This document shows, piece after piece, positions 32,056-43,971 of a stretch of 48,681 bases of DNA. The notes under the pieces are model-generated. The model saw nothing but the letters and a program-made list of their open reading frames with translations. It was not told the DNA's origin and searched no databases. Both the position numbers and the translations under genes were made by a program. Source of the DNA: Kocuria marina (lineage in GTDB: Bacteria > Actinomycetota > Actinomycetes > Actinomycetales > Micrococcaceae); assembly GCF_000786655.1 (NCBI RefSeq), contig NZ_JROM01000008.1, positions 1-48,681 of the forward strand, written 5' to 3'. How positions within the stretch are numbered: the first letter of the stretch is position 1; each line of letters starts with the position of its first letter.

Positions 32056-33498
32056 GTGACTTTGCGCTTCTACGACACCGCTTCCGCGACCGTCAAGGAC
32101 TTCGTCCCCGTGCGACCCGGCGAGGCGGGCCTCTACTACTGCGGTGCCACAGTGCAGGGCGCACCGCACATCGGCCACGTGCGTTCCGCGCTCGTGTTCG
32201 ACATCCTGGCCCGCTGGCTGCGCTTCCGCGGCTACGAGGTCACCACGGTGCGCAACGTGACGGACATCGACGACAAGATCCTGGCCAACGCGCACGCCTC
32301 GTTCGAGAACGATTACCAGGGTGACCACCCGCGCGAACCGTGGTGGGCGCTGGCCTACCGGTTCGAGGGTGTGTTTGGGCGGGCCTACGCCGCGCTCGGT
32401 ATCGAGGCCCCCACGTACGAACCCCGGGCCACGGGTCACGTCCCGGAGATGCACTCGCTGATCCAGGAGCTGATCGACGCCGGGCACGCGTACCCCGCCC
32501 TCGATGATTCCGGCGACGTCTACTTCGACGTCCGCTCGTGGCCCCGCTACGGCGAGCTCACTCGCCAGCGCGTGGAGGACATGCAGGACGCCCCGGACGC
32601 CGACCCCCGCGGCAAGCGCGATCCCCGCGACTTCGCGCTGTGGAAGGGACACAAGGAGGGGGAGCCCGACACGGCGTCGTGGGATTCCCCGTGGGGCCGT
32701 GGCCGCCCCGGCTGGCACCTGGAGTGCTCGGCCATGGCCCACAAGTACCTGGGCGCGCACTTCGACATCCATGGCGGCGGCCTGGATTTGCGCTTCCCGC
32801 ACCACGAGAACGAGCTCGCCCAGTCCACCGCGGCGGGCCGCCCGTTCGCGAACTTCTGGTTGCACAACGGGCTCGTGACGTACGAGGGCGAGAAGATGTC
32901 CAAGTCCATCGGCAACACGGTCTCCCCGGCGAGCATGCTCGAGGAAGCACGGCCGCTCGCCGTGCGCTACTACCTGGGCCAGGCCCACTACCGTTCCGTG
33001 CTGGACTACCGGCCCACGTCCCTGCGGGAGGCCACCGCCGCCGTCGAGCGCGTGGAGGCCGTCCTCGCGGCCGCGCAGCGTTCCGGACTCAGCGTGTCCT
33101 GGGAGCACACGGACGTGCCCGAGGAGTTCGTCGCGGTCATGGACGACGACCTCAACGTGCCCCGCGCGCTCGCGGTGCTGCACGAGACGGTGCGCGCGGC
33201 CAACACGGCCCTCGCGGGCCCGGAGGCCGCGACCGCCCAGCCGCTCGTCTCCGCGATCGCGGGCATGTCCGACGTCCTGGGATTGCTCCCCTTGATGAGT
33301 CTCGACGGCGCTCGGGACGCCGACGGCGCGGAGCACCGCGCGCTCGACTCCCTCGTCCAGGACCTGCTGGCCCAGCGCGCCGCTGCGCGTGAGGCGAAGG
33401 ACTGGGCGCTCGCGGACCGAATCCGGGACCAGCTGGCCGCTGCCGGCGTCGTCGTGAAGGACGGCGCCCGGGGGTCCGAGTGGTCCGTGGGGGAATGA
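32056..33498 (+). CDS. cysS: Cysteinyl-tRNA synthetase
   Basis: A 480-residue class I aminoacyl-tRNA synthetase that charges tRNA-Cys. The zinc-ligand cysteine is in YYCGATVQG, the HIGH motif is PHIGHVRSAL, the second zinc region is GWHLECSAMAHKYLGAHFDIHGGGLDLRFPHHENELAQS, and the KMSKS motif is EKMSKSIGNTV. The C-terminal DALR-type domain has ALAVLHETV and AREAKDWALADRIRDQLAAAGVVVKDG. Length is normal. The GTG start is fixed by the -10 box six bases before it. Confidence 0.97.
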   Translation: MTLRFYDTASATVKDFVPVRPGEAGLYYCGATVQGAPHIGHVRSALVFDILARWLRFRGYEVTTVRNVTDIDDKILANAHASFENDYQGDHPREPWWALAYRFEGVFGRAYAALGIEAPTYEPRATGHVPEMHSLIQELIDAGHAYPALDDSGDVYFDVRSWPRYGELTRQRVEDMQDAPDADPRGKRDPRDFALWKGHKEGEPDTASWDSPWGRGRPGWHLECSAMAHKYLGAHFDIHGGGLDLRFPHHENELAQSTAAGRPFANFWLHNGLVTYEGEKMSKSIGNTVSPASMLEEARPLAVRYYLGQAHYRSVLDYRPTSLREATAAVERVEAVLAAAQRSGLSVSWEHTDVPEEFVAVMDDDLNVPRALAVLHETVRAANTALAGPEAATAQPLVSAIAGMSDVLGLLPLMSLDGARDADGAEHRALDSLVQDLLAQRAAAREAKDWALADRIRDQLAAAGVVVKDGARGSEWSVGE

Positions 33499-33506
33499 GC
33501 CTGGCC

Positions 33507-33512
33507 TAAACT
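33507..33512 (+). promoter_or_regulatory. -10 box for rlmB
   Basis: TAAACT lies eight bases after the cysS stop and about 70 bases before the rlmB start, giving an ordinary leader with GGAG eight bases before the ATG. Confidence 0.5.
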
Positions 33513-33582
33513 GGAGCCAGATCGCCGACCACCCCGGGGCGGCCCGCGGGCCGTGACCCGTGACAGACACGGAGTACTGACC

Positions 33583-34537
33583 ATGGCCCAGAAGAACCGA
33601 CCCGGAGCCACGCGCAAGAAGAAGGGTCCGGTCGTGGGTAGCGGCGGCCAGCGCCGCAAGGGCCTGGAGGGCCGCGGCCCCACGCCCAAGGCCGAGGACC
33701 GCGTCTACCACAAGGCGTACAAGGCCAAGCAGGCGGCCGCACGCAAGCAGCAGAACCTGCACCGGCGTCCGTCCCGCACGGGGGCCGGGCCCATCAAGGA
33801 GGACCTCGTCACGGGGCGCAACGCCGTGCTGGAGGCCCTGCGCGCCGGGGTGCCCGCCAAGACGTTGTTCGTGGCCACCAAGATCGAGATGGACGACCGC
33901 GTCAAGGACATCCTGCAGTTGTGCGCCGAGGCCCAGGTGCCCACGCTCGAGGCCTCGCGCGGCGAGCTGGACCGGCTCTCCGCGGACGCGATCCACCAGG
34001 GTGTGGTGCTGCAGGTCCCGCCGTACGACTACCAGGACGCGGACGAGCTCGCGGCCTCCCTCATGGCCGACCAGGGTGAGGATTCCCGCCCGCCCCTGCT
34101 CATCGCGGCGGACGGGATCACCGATCCCCGCAACCTGGGTGCGATCATCCGCAGTGTCTCCGCGTTCGCCGGGGACGGGGTCATCCTGCCCGAGCGCCGC
34201 TCCGCCGGGGTCACGGCGACGGCGTGGAAGACGAGTTCGGGTGCTGCGGCGCGCGTCCCCGTGGCCAAGGCCACGAACCTCACGCGCACGCTCGAGAACT
34301 GCAAGAAGCAGGGCTACTTCGTGGTCGGGCTCGACGGCGGCGGGGACGTGGACCTGCCGCAGCTCGAGTTGGCCACCGAGCCCCTCGTGGTGGTCGTGGG
34401 TTCCGAGGGCAAGGGCCTGTCCCGCCTGGTGACCGAGCATTGCGACGCGATCGTGTCGATCCCCATCGAATCCGCGATGGAGTCCCTCAACGCGTCCATG
34501 GCGGTGGGGATCACGCTGTACGAGATCGCGCGCCGGC

Positions 34538-34551
<14 letters not shown>
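33583..34551 (+). CDS. rlmB: 23S rRNA (guanosine-2'-O)-methyltransferase, SpoU family
   Basis: A 322-residue SPOUT methyltransferase. The first 75 residues are a very basic tail (RKKKGPVVGSGGQRRKG, KAYKAKQAAARKQQ) probably contacting RNA. A substrate-binding domain follows (LVTGRNAVLEALRAGVPAK), then the SPOUT domain with motif 1 DPRNLGAIIRS, motif 2 VVGSEGKGLSRL and motif 3 MESLNASMAVGI, which forms the knotted SAM site. It is the usual member of the carD-cysS neighbourhood. Its 3' end overlaps the start of glgX by 14 bases. Confidence 0.93.
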
Positions 34552-36682
<2,131 letters not shown>

Positions 36683-36748
36683 ACCGGGCGGGCCGCCCGT
36701 GGGTGGCCCGCTCGGCGGCGCCCGGTCCGCTCGTGGGCGGGCCGGACG

Positions 36749-39379
36749 TCAGTCCCCGGCGTTGCGCACGAGAGCGAGCTCGGCCGGTGAGGCCAGCTCG
36801 TCGTGGCGCGGCAACACCCGCACGGTGTACCCGAACGGGCCCGAGCGGTCGATCGTGATGGGCCCGGAGAACGTCATGCGCCCCTCGCCCAGCTCGGTCA
36901 CGTCCTCGAGCGTGGCGTAGGACCGTTCGTGGATGTGGTCGGTTTCCGAGACGCGCCCGTAGCCGACCTGCACGGTCACGTCCTCGGGGGTGAGCTCACC
37001 CAGATCCACGTACGCGTTGACCGTGAGCTCGTCACCGATCTGCGGTTCCTGGCGCACACCGTGTGCGTCCACGTGCTCGATCCGCAGTTGCGGCCACGCG
37101 CCACGCACGCGCTCGACCCAGTGGGCCGTGCTGCGGGCCAGGGCGCCGTCGTCCGTGGTCACGCGCCGGCCGGCTACGCACGCGGGGACGTACAACTCGT
37201 TGACGTAGTCGGTGAGCATCCGCCGGGCGGAGACCTTGGGCCCGAGGGTCGCGAGCGTGTGGCGCACCATGGCAAGCCACTGGTGGGGCACGGTGCTCGC
37301 TCGCGACGGCGCGGTGTCGGGCCCGGCCGCGGTCGAGGTGTCCTCGGAACCGTCACCGTAGAACCGCGGTGCCACGTGGCTCTCGATGAGTTCGTAGAGC
37401 GCGGCGGCCTCGATGTCGTCGCGCTCGTCCGTGCCGGCCTTGTTGTCCGCGGTGGGGATGGCCCAGCCGTTCTGCCCGTCGTACATCTCGTCCCACCACC
37501 CGTCCAGGACGGAGAGGTTGAGACCGCCGTTGATCGCGGCCTTCATCCCGGAGGTCCCGCACGCCTCGAGCGGACGCAGCGGGTTGTTGAGCCACACGTC
37601 GCACCCCGGGAACAGGACGCGCGCCATGGCGATGTCGTAGTTCGGCAGGAACACGATCCGGTGGCGGACCTCCGGATCGTCCGTGAACCGCACGAGGTCC
37701 TGGATCATCCGCTTACCCATCTCGTCCGCGGGGTGGGACTTGCCCGCGACCACCAACTGCACGGGTCGGCGCGGGTCCAGCAGGATCCGCTTGAGCCGCT
37801 CGGGATCGCGCAACATGAGCGTGAGCCGCTTGTACGTGGGAACGCGGCGTGCGAAACCGATGGTCAACACGTCCGGGTCCAGCACGGACTCGGTCCAGCC
37901 CAGTTCCGCGTCCGCGGCACCGCGGCGCTTCCACGAGGCCCGCAGGCGCTCGCGGACGTCGTGCACGAGGCGTTCCCGCAGGGCGCGGCGAGTGGCCCAC
38001 AGCTCGGCGTCGGACACGTCGTAGATCCGGCGCCAGCGCGCGGCCGGGTTGCGGTCGTTCTCCTCCGGGTCCACGGCCATGCGCCACACGGCGGGGTCGA
38101 TCCAGGAGGGGACGTGCACCCCGTTGGTCACCGAGGTGATCGGGACCTCCTCGGTGTCGAAGCCCTCCCACAGCCCGTGGAACATGGACCGGGACACGGC
38201 GCCGTGGAGCTCGGCCACGCCGTTGGCGCGCTGGGCGAGCCGCAGCCCCATGACCGCCATGTTGAACTTGCTCGGGTCACCACCCGGCATGGTCTCCGCA
38301 CCCAGCTCGAGCACCCGCTCGGAGGGCACGTCCGGGGCGAGTCCCGCGGCGAGGACGTGGGCGATCTGATCGCGTTCGAACCGGTCGATGCCGGCGGGGA
38401 CCGGGGTGTGGGTCGTGAACACGGTCGCGGCGCGCACCGCGGTGAGCGCTTCCTCCCACGTCATGGCCTCGGCGTCGACCCCGGGGTTCATGAGTTCCTG
38501 GATCCGCTCGACGCCCAGGAAACCCGCGTGGCCCTCGTTGCAGTGGTAGACCTCCGGCGTGGGTGCACCCGTGATCCGGCTGTGCGCGCGCAGCGCTCGG
38601 ATCCCTCCCATGCCCAGGAGTAGTTCCTGGTACAACCGGTGGTCGCTGCCCCCGCCGTACAACCGGTCGGTGACGTTACGCGCGGCGTCGTCGTTCTCGC
38701 TGATGTTGGAGTCCAGCAGCAGCAGCGGCACGCGGCCCACGTCCGCCCGCCAGATCTGCGCGGACAGCGTGCGGCCCTCGGGCAGCGGCAGGACCACGCG
38801 AGCGGGCGTACCGTCCGCCTCGCGCAGCAGGGTGAGGGGCAGTTCGTCCGGGTCCAGCACCGGGTAGGTCTCCTGCTGCCAGCCGTCGCGGGACAGGGAC
38901 TGCTTGAAGTAACCCGCCTGGTACAGCAGCCCCACGCCCACCACGGGCACGCCCATGTCGGACGCGGTCTTCAAGTGGTCCCCGGCGAGGATGCCGAGTC
39001 CGCCCGAGTACTGCGGCAGCGCGGACGTGATGCCGTACTCGGCGCTGAAGTACGCCACGGCCGCCGGGGCGTCCTCGCCCTGCGTGCGCTGGTACCACTG
39101 GGGTTCGGTGAGGTAGGTGTCCAGATCGGCGTCGAGGTCGCGGATGCGCGCCACGAGCTCGGGGTCCGCGGCGATCTGCTGGATCTCCTCGCGTGTGAGC
39201 GAGCCCAGAAGCTTGACGGGGTCGCCGTGGACCGCGTCCCACGCGTGCGGGTTGAGTTCGGCGAAGAGGTCCTCGGTGGGCTGATGCCACGTCCACCGGA
39301 GGTTCTTGGCCAATCGTGAGAGTGCGGCGATCGACTCGGGCAGGACGGTGCGGACGGTGAACCTGTGGATGGCCTTCAC
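36749..39379 (-). CDS. glgP: Alpha-glucan (glycogen) phosphorylase
   Basis: An 876-residue GT35 phosphorylase that releases glucose-1-phosphate from glucan ends. The N-terminal DUF3417-type region (FTVRTVLPESIAALSRLAKNLRWTWHQPTEDLFAELNP) marks the actinobacterial/archaeal subtype. Then come YFSAEYGITSALPQYSGGLGILAGDHLK, THTPVPAGIDRF and the PLP site EACGTSGMKAAINGGLN with Lys613. The last 160 residues form an extra beta-rich end (RIEHVDAHG, EDVTVQVGYGRV). The start is GTG 39379 with a -10 box seven bases upstream. The frame is open further left, but that part is low-complexity. It converges with glgX and diverges from glgE. Confidence 0.95.
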   Translation of the reverse strand: MKAIHRFTVRTVLPESIAALSRLAKNLRWTWHQPTEDLFAELNPHAWDAVHGDPVKLLGSLTREEIQQIAADPELVARIRDLDADLDTYLTEPQWYQRTQGEDAPAAVAYFSAEYGITSALPQYSGGLGILAGDHLKTASDMGVPVVGVGLLYQAGYFKQSLSRDGWQQETYPVLDPDELPLTLLREADGTPARVVLPLPEGRTLSAQIWRADVGRVPLLLLDSNISENDDAARNVTDRLYGGGSDHRLYQELLLGMGGIRALRAHSRITGAPTPEVYHCNEGHAGFLGVERIQELMNPGVDAEAMTWEEALTAVRAATVFTTHTPVPAGIDRFERDQIAHVLAAGLAPDVPSERVLELGAETMPGGDPSKFNMAVMGLRLAQRANGVAELHGAVSRSMFHGLWEGFDTEEVPITSVTNGVHVPSWIDPAVWRMAVDPEENDRNPAARWRRIYDVSDAELWATRRALRERLVHDVRERLRASWKRRGAADAELGWTESVLDPDVLTIGFARRVPTYKRLTLMLRDPERLKRILLDPRRPVQLVVAGKSHPADEMGKRMIQDLVRFTDDPEVRHRIVFLPNYDIAMARVLFPGCDVWLNNPLRPLEACGTSGMKAAINGGLNLSVLDGWWDEMYDGQNGWAIPTADNKAGTDERDDIEAAALYELIESHVAPRFYGDGSEDTSTAAGPDTAPSRASTVPHQWLAMVRHTLATLGPKVSARRMLTDYVNELYVPACVAGRRVTTDDGALARSTAHWVERVRGAWPQLRIEHVDAHGVRQEPQIGDELTVNAYVDLGELTPEDVTVQVGYGRVSETDHIHERSYATLEDVTELGEGRMTFSGPITIDRSGPFGYTVRVLPRHDELASPAELALVRNAGD

Positions 39380-39386
39380 GGTCCCC

Positions 39387-39392
39387 AGCCTA
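39387..39392 (-). promoter_or_regulatory. -10 box of leaderless promoter for glgP
   Basis: On the minus strand TAGGCT is followed by seven bases (GGGGACC) and the GTG start at 39379. Confidence 0.6.
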
Positions 39393-39499
39393 GCGGCTGT
39401 GGCCCCGCCGCTCCACGGGGCCCGACGTGTGACACGAGTGCGCCGCCGTTGCGGTTCGGGGACCGCGGTCACGGCCTTAAGAATCGGGGCGTTTGTCGC

Positions 39500-39505
39500 T
39501 AACGT
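39500..39505 (+). promoter_or_regulatory. -10 box of leaderless promoter for glgE
   Basis: TAACGT is followed by seven bases (TGGTCTC) and the GTG start at 39513. The 107 bp between this and the glgP -10 box contain no obvious operator. Confidence 0.55.
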
Positions 39506-39512
39506 TGGTCTC

Positions 39513-42023
39513 GTGTCGCAGCAGAACTCACAGCCCCAGGGCCGCCGTCCGTCCTCAGATCCCGTGCCGGATCCCCACGCGGGCGATGCCCACCCGGACG
39601 TCGGGTCCCGCTTGACCCCGCCGGTCCCGGCCACGGGCGTTCCCGACGTCGCCCCCTCGGTACGCCGAGCGGAGGCCCACGACGCCGCTCGCGTCCCGTC
39701 CGCGCCGGAGGCGACCGCAGCGGCGTCGTCCGCCGGTGCCGGGCAGCCGGACGCCCACGCATATGCGGAACCGGGCGCGGCCGAGGAGGTCGCCGCGGTC
39801 GTAACACCTACCGAGGACACCGAATCCGAGGCGCAGCCCGCATCCGACCAACAGTCCGCACCCGGAGCGCAGCGCGAGCCCGACACGCAGTACGAGCCCG
39901 ACACTCAGTCCGCACCTGATCCGCACGCCGAAGCCGCGGCGCAGGCCCCGGCCGAGCAGGACACCGATTCCGGGGACGACGAGCACCTGGCGGACTTCCC
40001 GTCGGACGATCTCGTGTACGGGCGGATCCCCGTGACGGACGTGAGCCCCGTGATCGAGGGTGGGCGTTTCCCCGCCACGGCCGTCCCCGGTGAGGACATC
40101 CGGGTGAGCGCGACCGTGTTCCGCGAGGGCCACGACTCCCTCGGCGTGACCGCGGTGCTGTACGACCCGCAGGGCCGTGAGACCCAGCGCCGACTCATGA
40201 CGCTCGTGGCCCCCGGGACGGACCGCTACGAGGCGTGGCTGCGTCCCGAGTACGAGGGCCCCTGGAGTTTCGCGGTGGAGGGCTGGTCGGATCTCTACGA
40301 CACGTGGCACCACGCCGCGCAGATCAAGTTGGGGGTCGGCCAGGACGTCGAGCTCATGTTCCAGGAAGCGGCCCTGCTCTTCGACGCCGCCTCCAAGGAG
40401 TCCGATCGCTCGACCGATGAGGCCCGGGTCTTCGAGGACGCCGCCGAAGCGATGGCGGACACCGACCGCACGCCGGAACAGCGGTGGGAGATCGCCACGT
40501 CCCCGCAGCTCCTGGACTATGTCCGTGAGCGGCCGCTGCGCGATCTGCTCAGCTCGTCCCCGCGCTACCCGCTCGGCGTCGAGCGCGAGGCCGCGGGTCG
40601 TGGTGCGTGGTACGAGTTCTTCCCGCGCTCCGAGGGCGCCACGTACGACCCCGAGACGGGCGAGTGGACCTCGGGCACGTTCCGCACGGCCATCGCGGCC
40701 CTGGACCGGGCCGCGGCCATGGGCTTCGACGTCGCGTACCTCCCGCCCATCCACCCGATCGGGCGCAACCACCGCAAGGGGCCGAACAACACCCTCACGG
40801 CCGGACCCCAGGACCCCGGTTCCCCGTGGGCCATCGGTGGGCCGGAGGGCGGTCACGACACGATCCACCCGGACCTCGGGAGCTTCGAGGACTTCGACGC
40901 GTTCGTCGCGCACGCCCATGATCTCGGTCTCGAGGTCGCGCTGGACCTCGCGCTGCAGGCGTCCCCGGATCACCCGTGGGTCGCCGAGCACCCGCAGTGG
41001 TTCACGACCCGCGCGGACGGCAGCATTGCCTACGCCGAGAACCCGCCCAAGAAGTACCAGGACATCTACCCCCTGAACTTCGACAACGACCCCGAGGGCC
41101 TCGCCGCCGAGGTACTGCGGGTCGTGGAGCTGTGGATCGGTCACGGCGTGAACATCTTCCGCGTGGACAACCCGCACACCAAGCCCCTGTGGTTCTGGGA
41201 GTGGCTGATCGCCAGGGTGCGTAAGAACCACCCGGACACGGTGTTCCTCGCGGAGGCGTTCACTCGTCCGGCCATGATGCATGGGCTGGCCAAGGCCGGG
41301 TTCCAGCAGTCCTACTCGTACTTCACGTGGCGCAACACCAAGGAGGAGATCGAGGAGTACCTCCAGGAGATCTCCCACGAGACCTCCGGGTTCTACCGGC
41401 CCAACTTCTTCGTGAGCACCCCGGACATCCTCACCGAGTACCTGCAGTTCGGTGGCCCGGCCGCGTTCAAGGTGCGCGCGGCCCTGGCGGCCACCGCGTC
41501 CCCGCTGTGGGGCGTGTACGCCGGCTTCGAGTTGTTCGAGCACGTCGCTCGTCCCGGGGCGGAGGAGTACATGGACAACGAGAAGTTCCAGTTGCGCCCG
41601 CGTGACTTCGACGCCGCCGTGGAACGCGGCGAGTCGCTCGCGCCGTACATCACGCGCCTGAACCGGATCCGCAAGGACCATCCCGCACTCGGGGACCTGC
41701 AGAACCTCACGCTGCAGAATTCCACGGACGACGCCATCGTGGCCTACAGCAAGACCAAGACCGTGGAACGGGACGGCGAGCAGGTCCGGGACACCGTGAT
41801 CGTGGTGCTCAACACGGACCCGCACAGCGCGCGGGAGGCCACCGTGTGGCTGGACCTCGACTCCCTGGACCTGCGGGACCAGGACTTCAACGTGGACGGC
41901 TCCTTCTGGGTGGACGACCTGATCTCCGGCGCGAGCTGGAAGTGGGGCACCCACAACTACGTGCGCCTGGATCCGTACGTGGAACCCGCGCACGTGCTCA
42001 GCGTCCGCCGCGGGGTCAAGTGA
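39513..42023 (+). CDS. glgE: Maltosyltransferase GlgE (alpha-1,4-glucan:maltose-1-phosphate)
   Basis: An 836-residue GH13_3 enzyme that transfers maltose from maltose-1-phosphate to growing alpha-1,4-glucan. Residues 1 to about 165 are an unusual disordered, acidic Pro/Ala/Gln/Glu-rich tail with short repeats ([18 protein letters not shown]). The conserved part begins near [23 protein letters not shown]. The barrel shows [32 protein letters not shown], nucleophile Asp552 ([12 protein letters not shown]), acid Glu581 ([10 protein letters not shown]), and [12 protein letters not shown]. GlgE proteins are usually about 660-700 residues. It diverges from glgP and is followed by treS and maltokinase-glgB, which make its substrate and branch its product. 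Confidence 0.95.
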   Translation: MSQQNSQPQGRRPSSDPVPDPHAGDAHPDVGSRLTPPVPATGVPDVAPSVRRAEAHDAARVPSAPEATAAASSAGAGQPDAHAYAEPGAAEEVAAVVTPTEDTESEAQPASDQQSAPGAQREPDTQYEPDTQSAPDPHAEAAAQAPAEQDTDSGDDEHLADFPSDDLVYGRIPVTDVSPVIEGGRFPATAVPGEDIRVSATVFREGHDSLGVTAVLYDPQGRETQRRLMTLVAPGTDRYEAWLRPEYEGPWSFAVEGWSDLYDTWHHAAQIKLGVGQDVELMFQEAALLFDAASKESDRSTDEARVFEDAAEAMADTDRTPEQRWEIATSPQLLDYVRERPLRDLLSSSPRYPLGVEREAAGRGAWYEFFPRSEGATYDPETGEWTSGTFRTAIAALDRAAAMGFDVAYLPPIHPIGRNHRKGPNNTLTAGPQDPGSPWAIGGPEGGHDTIHPDLGSFEDFDAFVAHAHDLGLEVALDLALQASPDHPWVAEHPQWFTTRADGSIAYAENPPKKYQDIYPLNFDNDPEGLAAEVLRVVELWIGHGVNIFRVDNPHTKPLWFWEWLIARVRKNHPDTVFLAEAFTRPAMMHGLAKAGFQQSYSYFTWRNTKEEIEEYLQEISHETSGFYRPNFFVSTPDILTEYLQFGGPAAFKVRAALAATASPLWGVYAGFELFEHVARPGAEEYMDNEKFQLRPRDFDAAVERGESLAPYITRLNRIRKDHPALGDLQNLTLQNSTDDAIVAYSKTKTVERDGEQVRDTVIVVLNTDPHSAREATVWLDLDSLDLRDQDFNVDGSFWVDDLISGASWKWGTHNYVRLDPYVEPAHVLSVRRGVK

Positions 42024-42138
42024 GCGAGCGCCGTCGCGATGCGCCCCGACCGCTGAGCGCGGCGCACCACGGCGGCCCGCACCCCGCACCCGTCATGACC
42101 GACACGCACGTTTCTCCGAGAGGGCAGTCCCGCCGACC
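42024..42138 (+). other. glgE-treS intercistronic gap with a possible 15-codon leader frame
   Basis: The 115-bp gap holds an ATG at 42095 opening a 15-codon frame ([15 protein letters not shown]) whose stop overlaps the treS start codon as ATGA. It might couple ribosomes into treS, which itself has no good ribosome-binding site (GAGAGGG is 14 or more bases away). No terminator is seen, so glgE, treS and mak-glgB can form one transcript. Confidence 0.3.
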
Positions 42139-43908
42139 ATGAGCATCACTCCTTTCCAACTCAACGCTCCCGGGCTCGCGCACGACCCGGACTGGTTCCG
42201 CAAGGCCGTGTTCTACGAGGTGCTCGTGCGAGCCTTCTCGGACGCCAACGGTGACGGCTCCGGCGACTTCTCGGGTCTGATCGACAAACTCGACTACCTG
42301 CAGTGGCTCGGGATCGACTGCTTGTGGCTGCCCCCGTTCTACGAGTCCCCGCTGCGGGACGGCGGCTACGACATCTCCGACTACTACTCAGTGCTGGACG
42401 AGTTCGGCACCGTGAGCGACTTCAAGCGACTGGTCGCGGAGGCCCACGCGCGGGGTCTGCGGGTCATCACCGACCTGCCGCTGAACCACACCTCGGACCA
42501 GCACCCGTGGTTCCAGGCCTCGCGGGAGGACCCGGAGGGGCCGTACGGCGATTTCTACGTGTGGTCGGACACGGACGAGAAGTACCAGGACGCGCGGATC
42601 ATCTTCGTGGACACGGAGGTCTCCAACTGGACCTTCGACCCCGTGCGGCGGCAGTTCTTCTGGCACCGGTTCTTCTCCCACCAGCCGGACCTGAACTTCG
42701 AGAACCCCAAGGTCGTCGAGGCCGTGTTCGACGTCGTGAAGTTCTGGCTGGACATGGGCATCGACGGCTTCCGCGCGGACGCCATCCCCTACCTCATCGA
42801 GGAGGAGGGGACCAACTGCGAGAACCTGCCCGGGACCCACGACTTCCTCGTGCGGCTGCGCGAGATGGTGGACCGCGAGTACCCCGGCCGCGTGATCATC
42901 GCGGAGGCCAACCAGATGCCGCACGAGGTCGTGGAGTACTTCGGCACGGAGCAGGCGCCCGAGTGCCACATGTGCTTCCACTTCCCGATCATGCCGCGGA
43001 TCTACTACTCGCTGCGCGATCAGAAGGCCGCGCCCATCGTCTCCACCATGGAGCACACGCCGCAGATCCCGCGGGGCACGCAGTGGGGCACGTTCCTGCG
43101 CAACCACGACGAGTTGACGCTCGAGATGGTCACGAGTGAGGAACGCCAGGCCATGCTCGGGTGGTACGCCCCGGACTCGCGCATGCGCGCGAACATCGGT
43201 ATCCGACGCCGCTTGGCACCCCTGCTCGACAACTCCCGCGCGGAGCTCGAACTCGCGCACGCGCTGTTGTTGTCCCTGCCCGGGTCGCCGTTCCTGTACT
43301 ACGGGGACGAGATCGGCATGGGGGACAACATCTGGCTCGACGACCGCGATGCATCCCGCACACCCATGCAGTGGACCCCCGACCGCAACGCCGGCTTCTC
43401 CACCGCGGATCCGGGCAAGCTCTATCTCCCGGTCGTGCAGTCGCTCGTCTACAACTACACGCAGACGAACGTGGAGACGCAGCTCGCGTCGTCCTCCTCC
43501 CTGCTGCACTGGATCCGGCAGATGCTCATGGTGCGCAAGGCGCACCCGGCGTTCGGTCTGGGGGACTACGTCAACGTGAGCACGGACCACGAATCCGTCC
43601 TGGCGTTCCTGCGCCGCTTGAGCCCGCAGGACGCGGACGACGGCGTGGGGGAGACCTTGCTGTGCGTGTTCAACCTTTCCCACGTCCCCGCGAGCTGCAG
43701 CGTGCACCTGGCCGAGTACGCGGGCCGGGGCACCCGGGAACTGTTCGGCGGTGAACCGTTCGGCTCCTTCTCGGAACAGGGCGACTACCGCATCACGCTC
43801 GGTTCGCAGGACTTCTTCTGGCTCCGGTTGCGCATGACCCCCGGCACGGACGGTTCCCACCCCGAGACGGTGGCCATGCCCATCATCAAGCCCGCGCGCA
43901 ACGAGTGA
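42139..43908 (+). CDS. treS: Trehalose synthase / maltose alpha-D-glucosyltransferase
   Basis: A 589-residue GH13_16 isomerase that interconverts trehalose and maltose. Motifs: [69 protein letters not shown], nucleophile Asp214 ([13 protein letters not shown]), acid Glu256 ([10 protein letters not shown]) and Asp324 ([13 protein letters not shown]). [12 protein letters not shown] and [18 protein letters not shown] are specific to TreS. In some actinobacteria TreS is fused to maltokinase. Here it is a separate protein, and the maltokinase is fused to GlgB instead. It supplies maltose to the next gene's kinase domain. Confidence 0.95.
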   Translation: MSITPFQLNAPGLAHDPDWFRKAVFYEVLVRAFSDANGDGSGDFSGLIDKLDYLQWLGIDCLWLPPFYESPLRDGGYDISDYYSVLDEFGTVSDFKRLVAEAHARGLRVITDLPLNHTSDQHPWFQASREDPEGPYGDFYVWSDTDEKYQDARIIFVDTEVSNWTFDPVRRQFFWHRFFSHQPDLNFENPKVVEAVFDVVKFWLDMGIDGFRADAIPYLIEEEGTNCENLPGTHDFLVRLREMVDREYPGRVIIAEANQMPHEVVEYFGTEQAPECHMCFHFPIMPRIYYSLRDQKAAPIVSTMEHTPQIPRGTQWGTFLRNHDELTLEMVTSEERQAMLGWYAPDSRMRANIGIRRRLAPLLDNSRAELELAHALLLSLPGSPFLYYGDEIGMGDNIWLDDRDASRTPMQWTPDRNAGFSTADPGKLYLPVVQSLVYNYTQTNVETQLASSSSLLHWIRQMLMVRKAHPAFGLGDYVNVSTDHESVLAFLRRLSPQDADDGVGETLLCVFNLSHVPASCSVHLAEYAGRGTRELFGGEPFGSFSEQGDYRITLGSQDFFWLRLRMTPGTDGSHPETVAMPIIKPARNE

Positions 43909-43933
43909 GCGCGCGCGGGTACGGCCCGCGCGC
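43891..43933 (+). promoter_or_regulatory. Mutually exclusive hairpins at the treS / maltokinase junction
   Basis: CCCGCGCGC (43891-43899, in the last treS codons), GCGCGCGGG (43911-43919) and CCCGCGCGC (43925-43933) form two competing perfect 9-bp stems: first with second, or second with third. The first arm is covered by a ribosome finishing treS, so translation could decide which stem forms. No T run follows, so attenuation is unproven. An mRNA-processing or stability role is equally possible. Confidence 0.45.
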
Positions 43934-43971
43934 GAAGCAGTGATTATCCAGACGAAGGCGGGGGACCCTCC

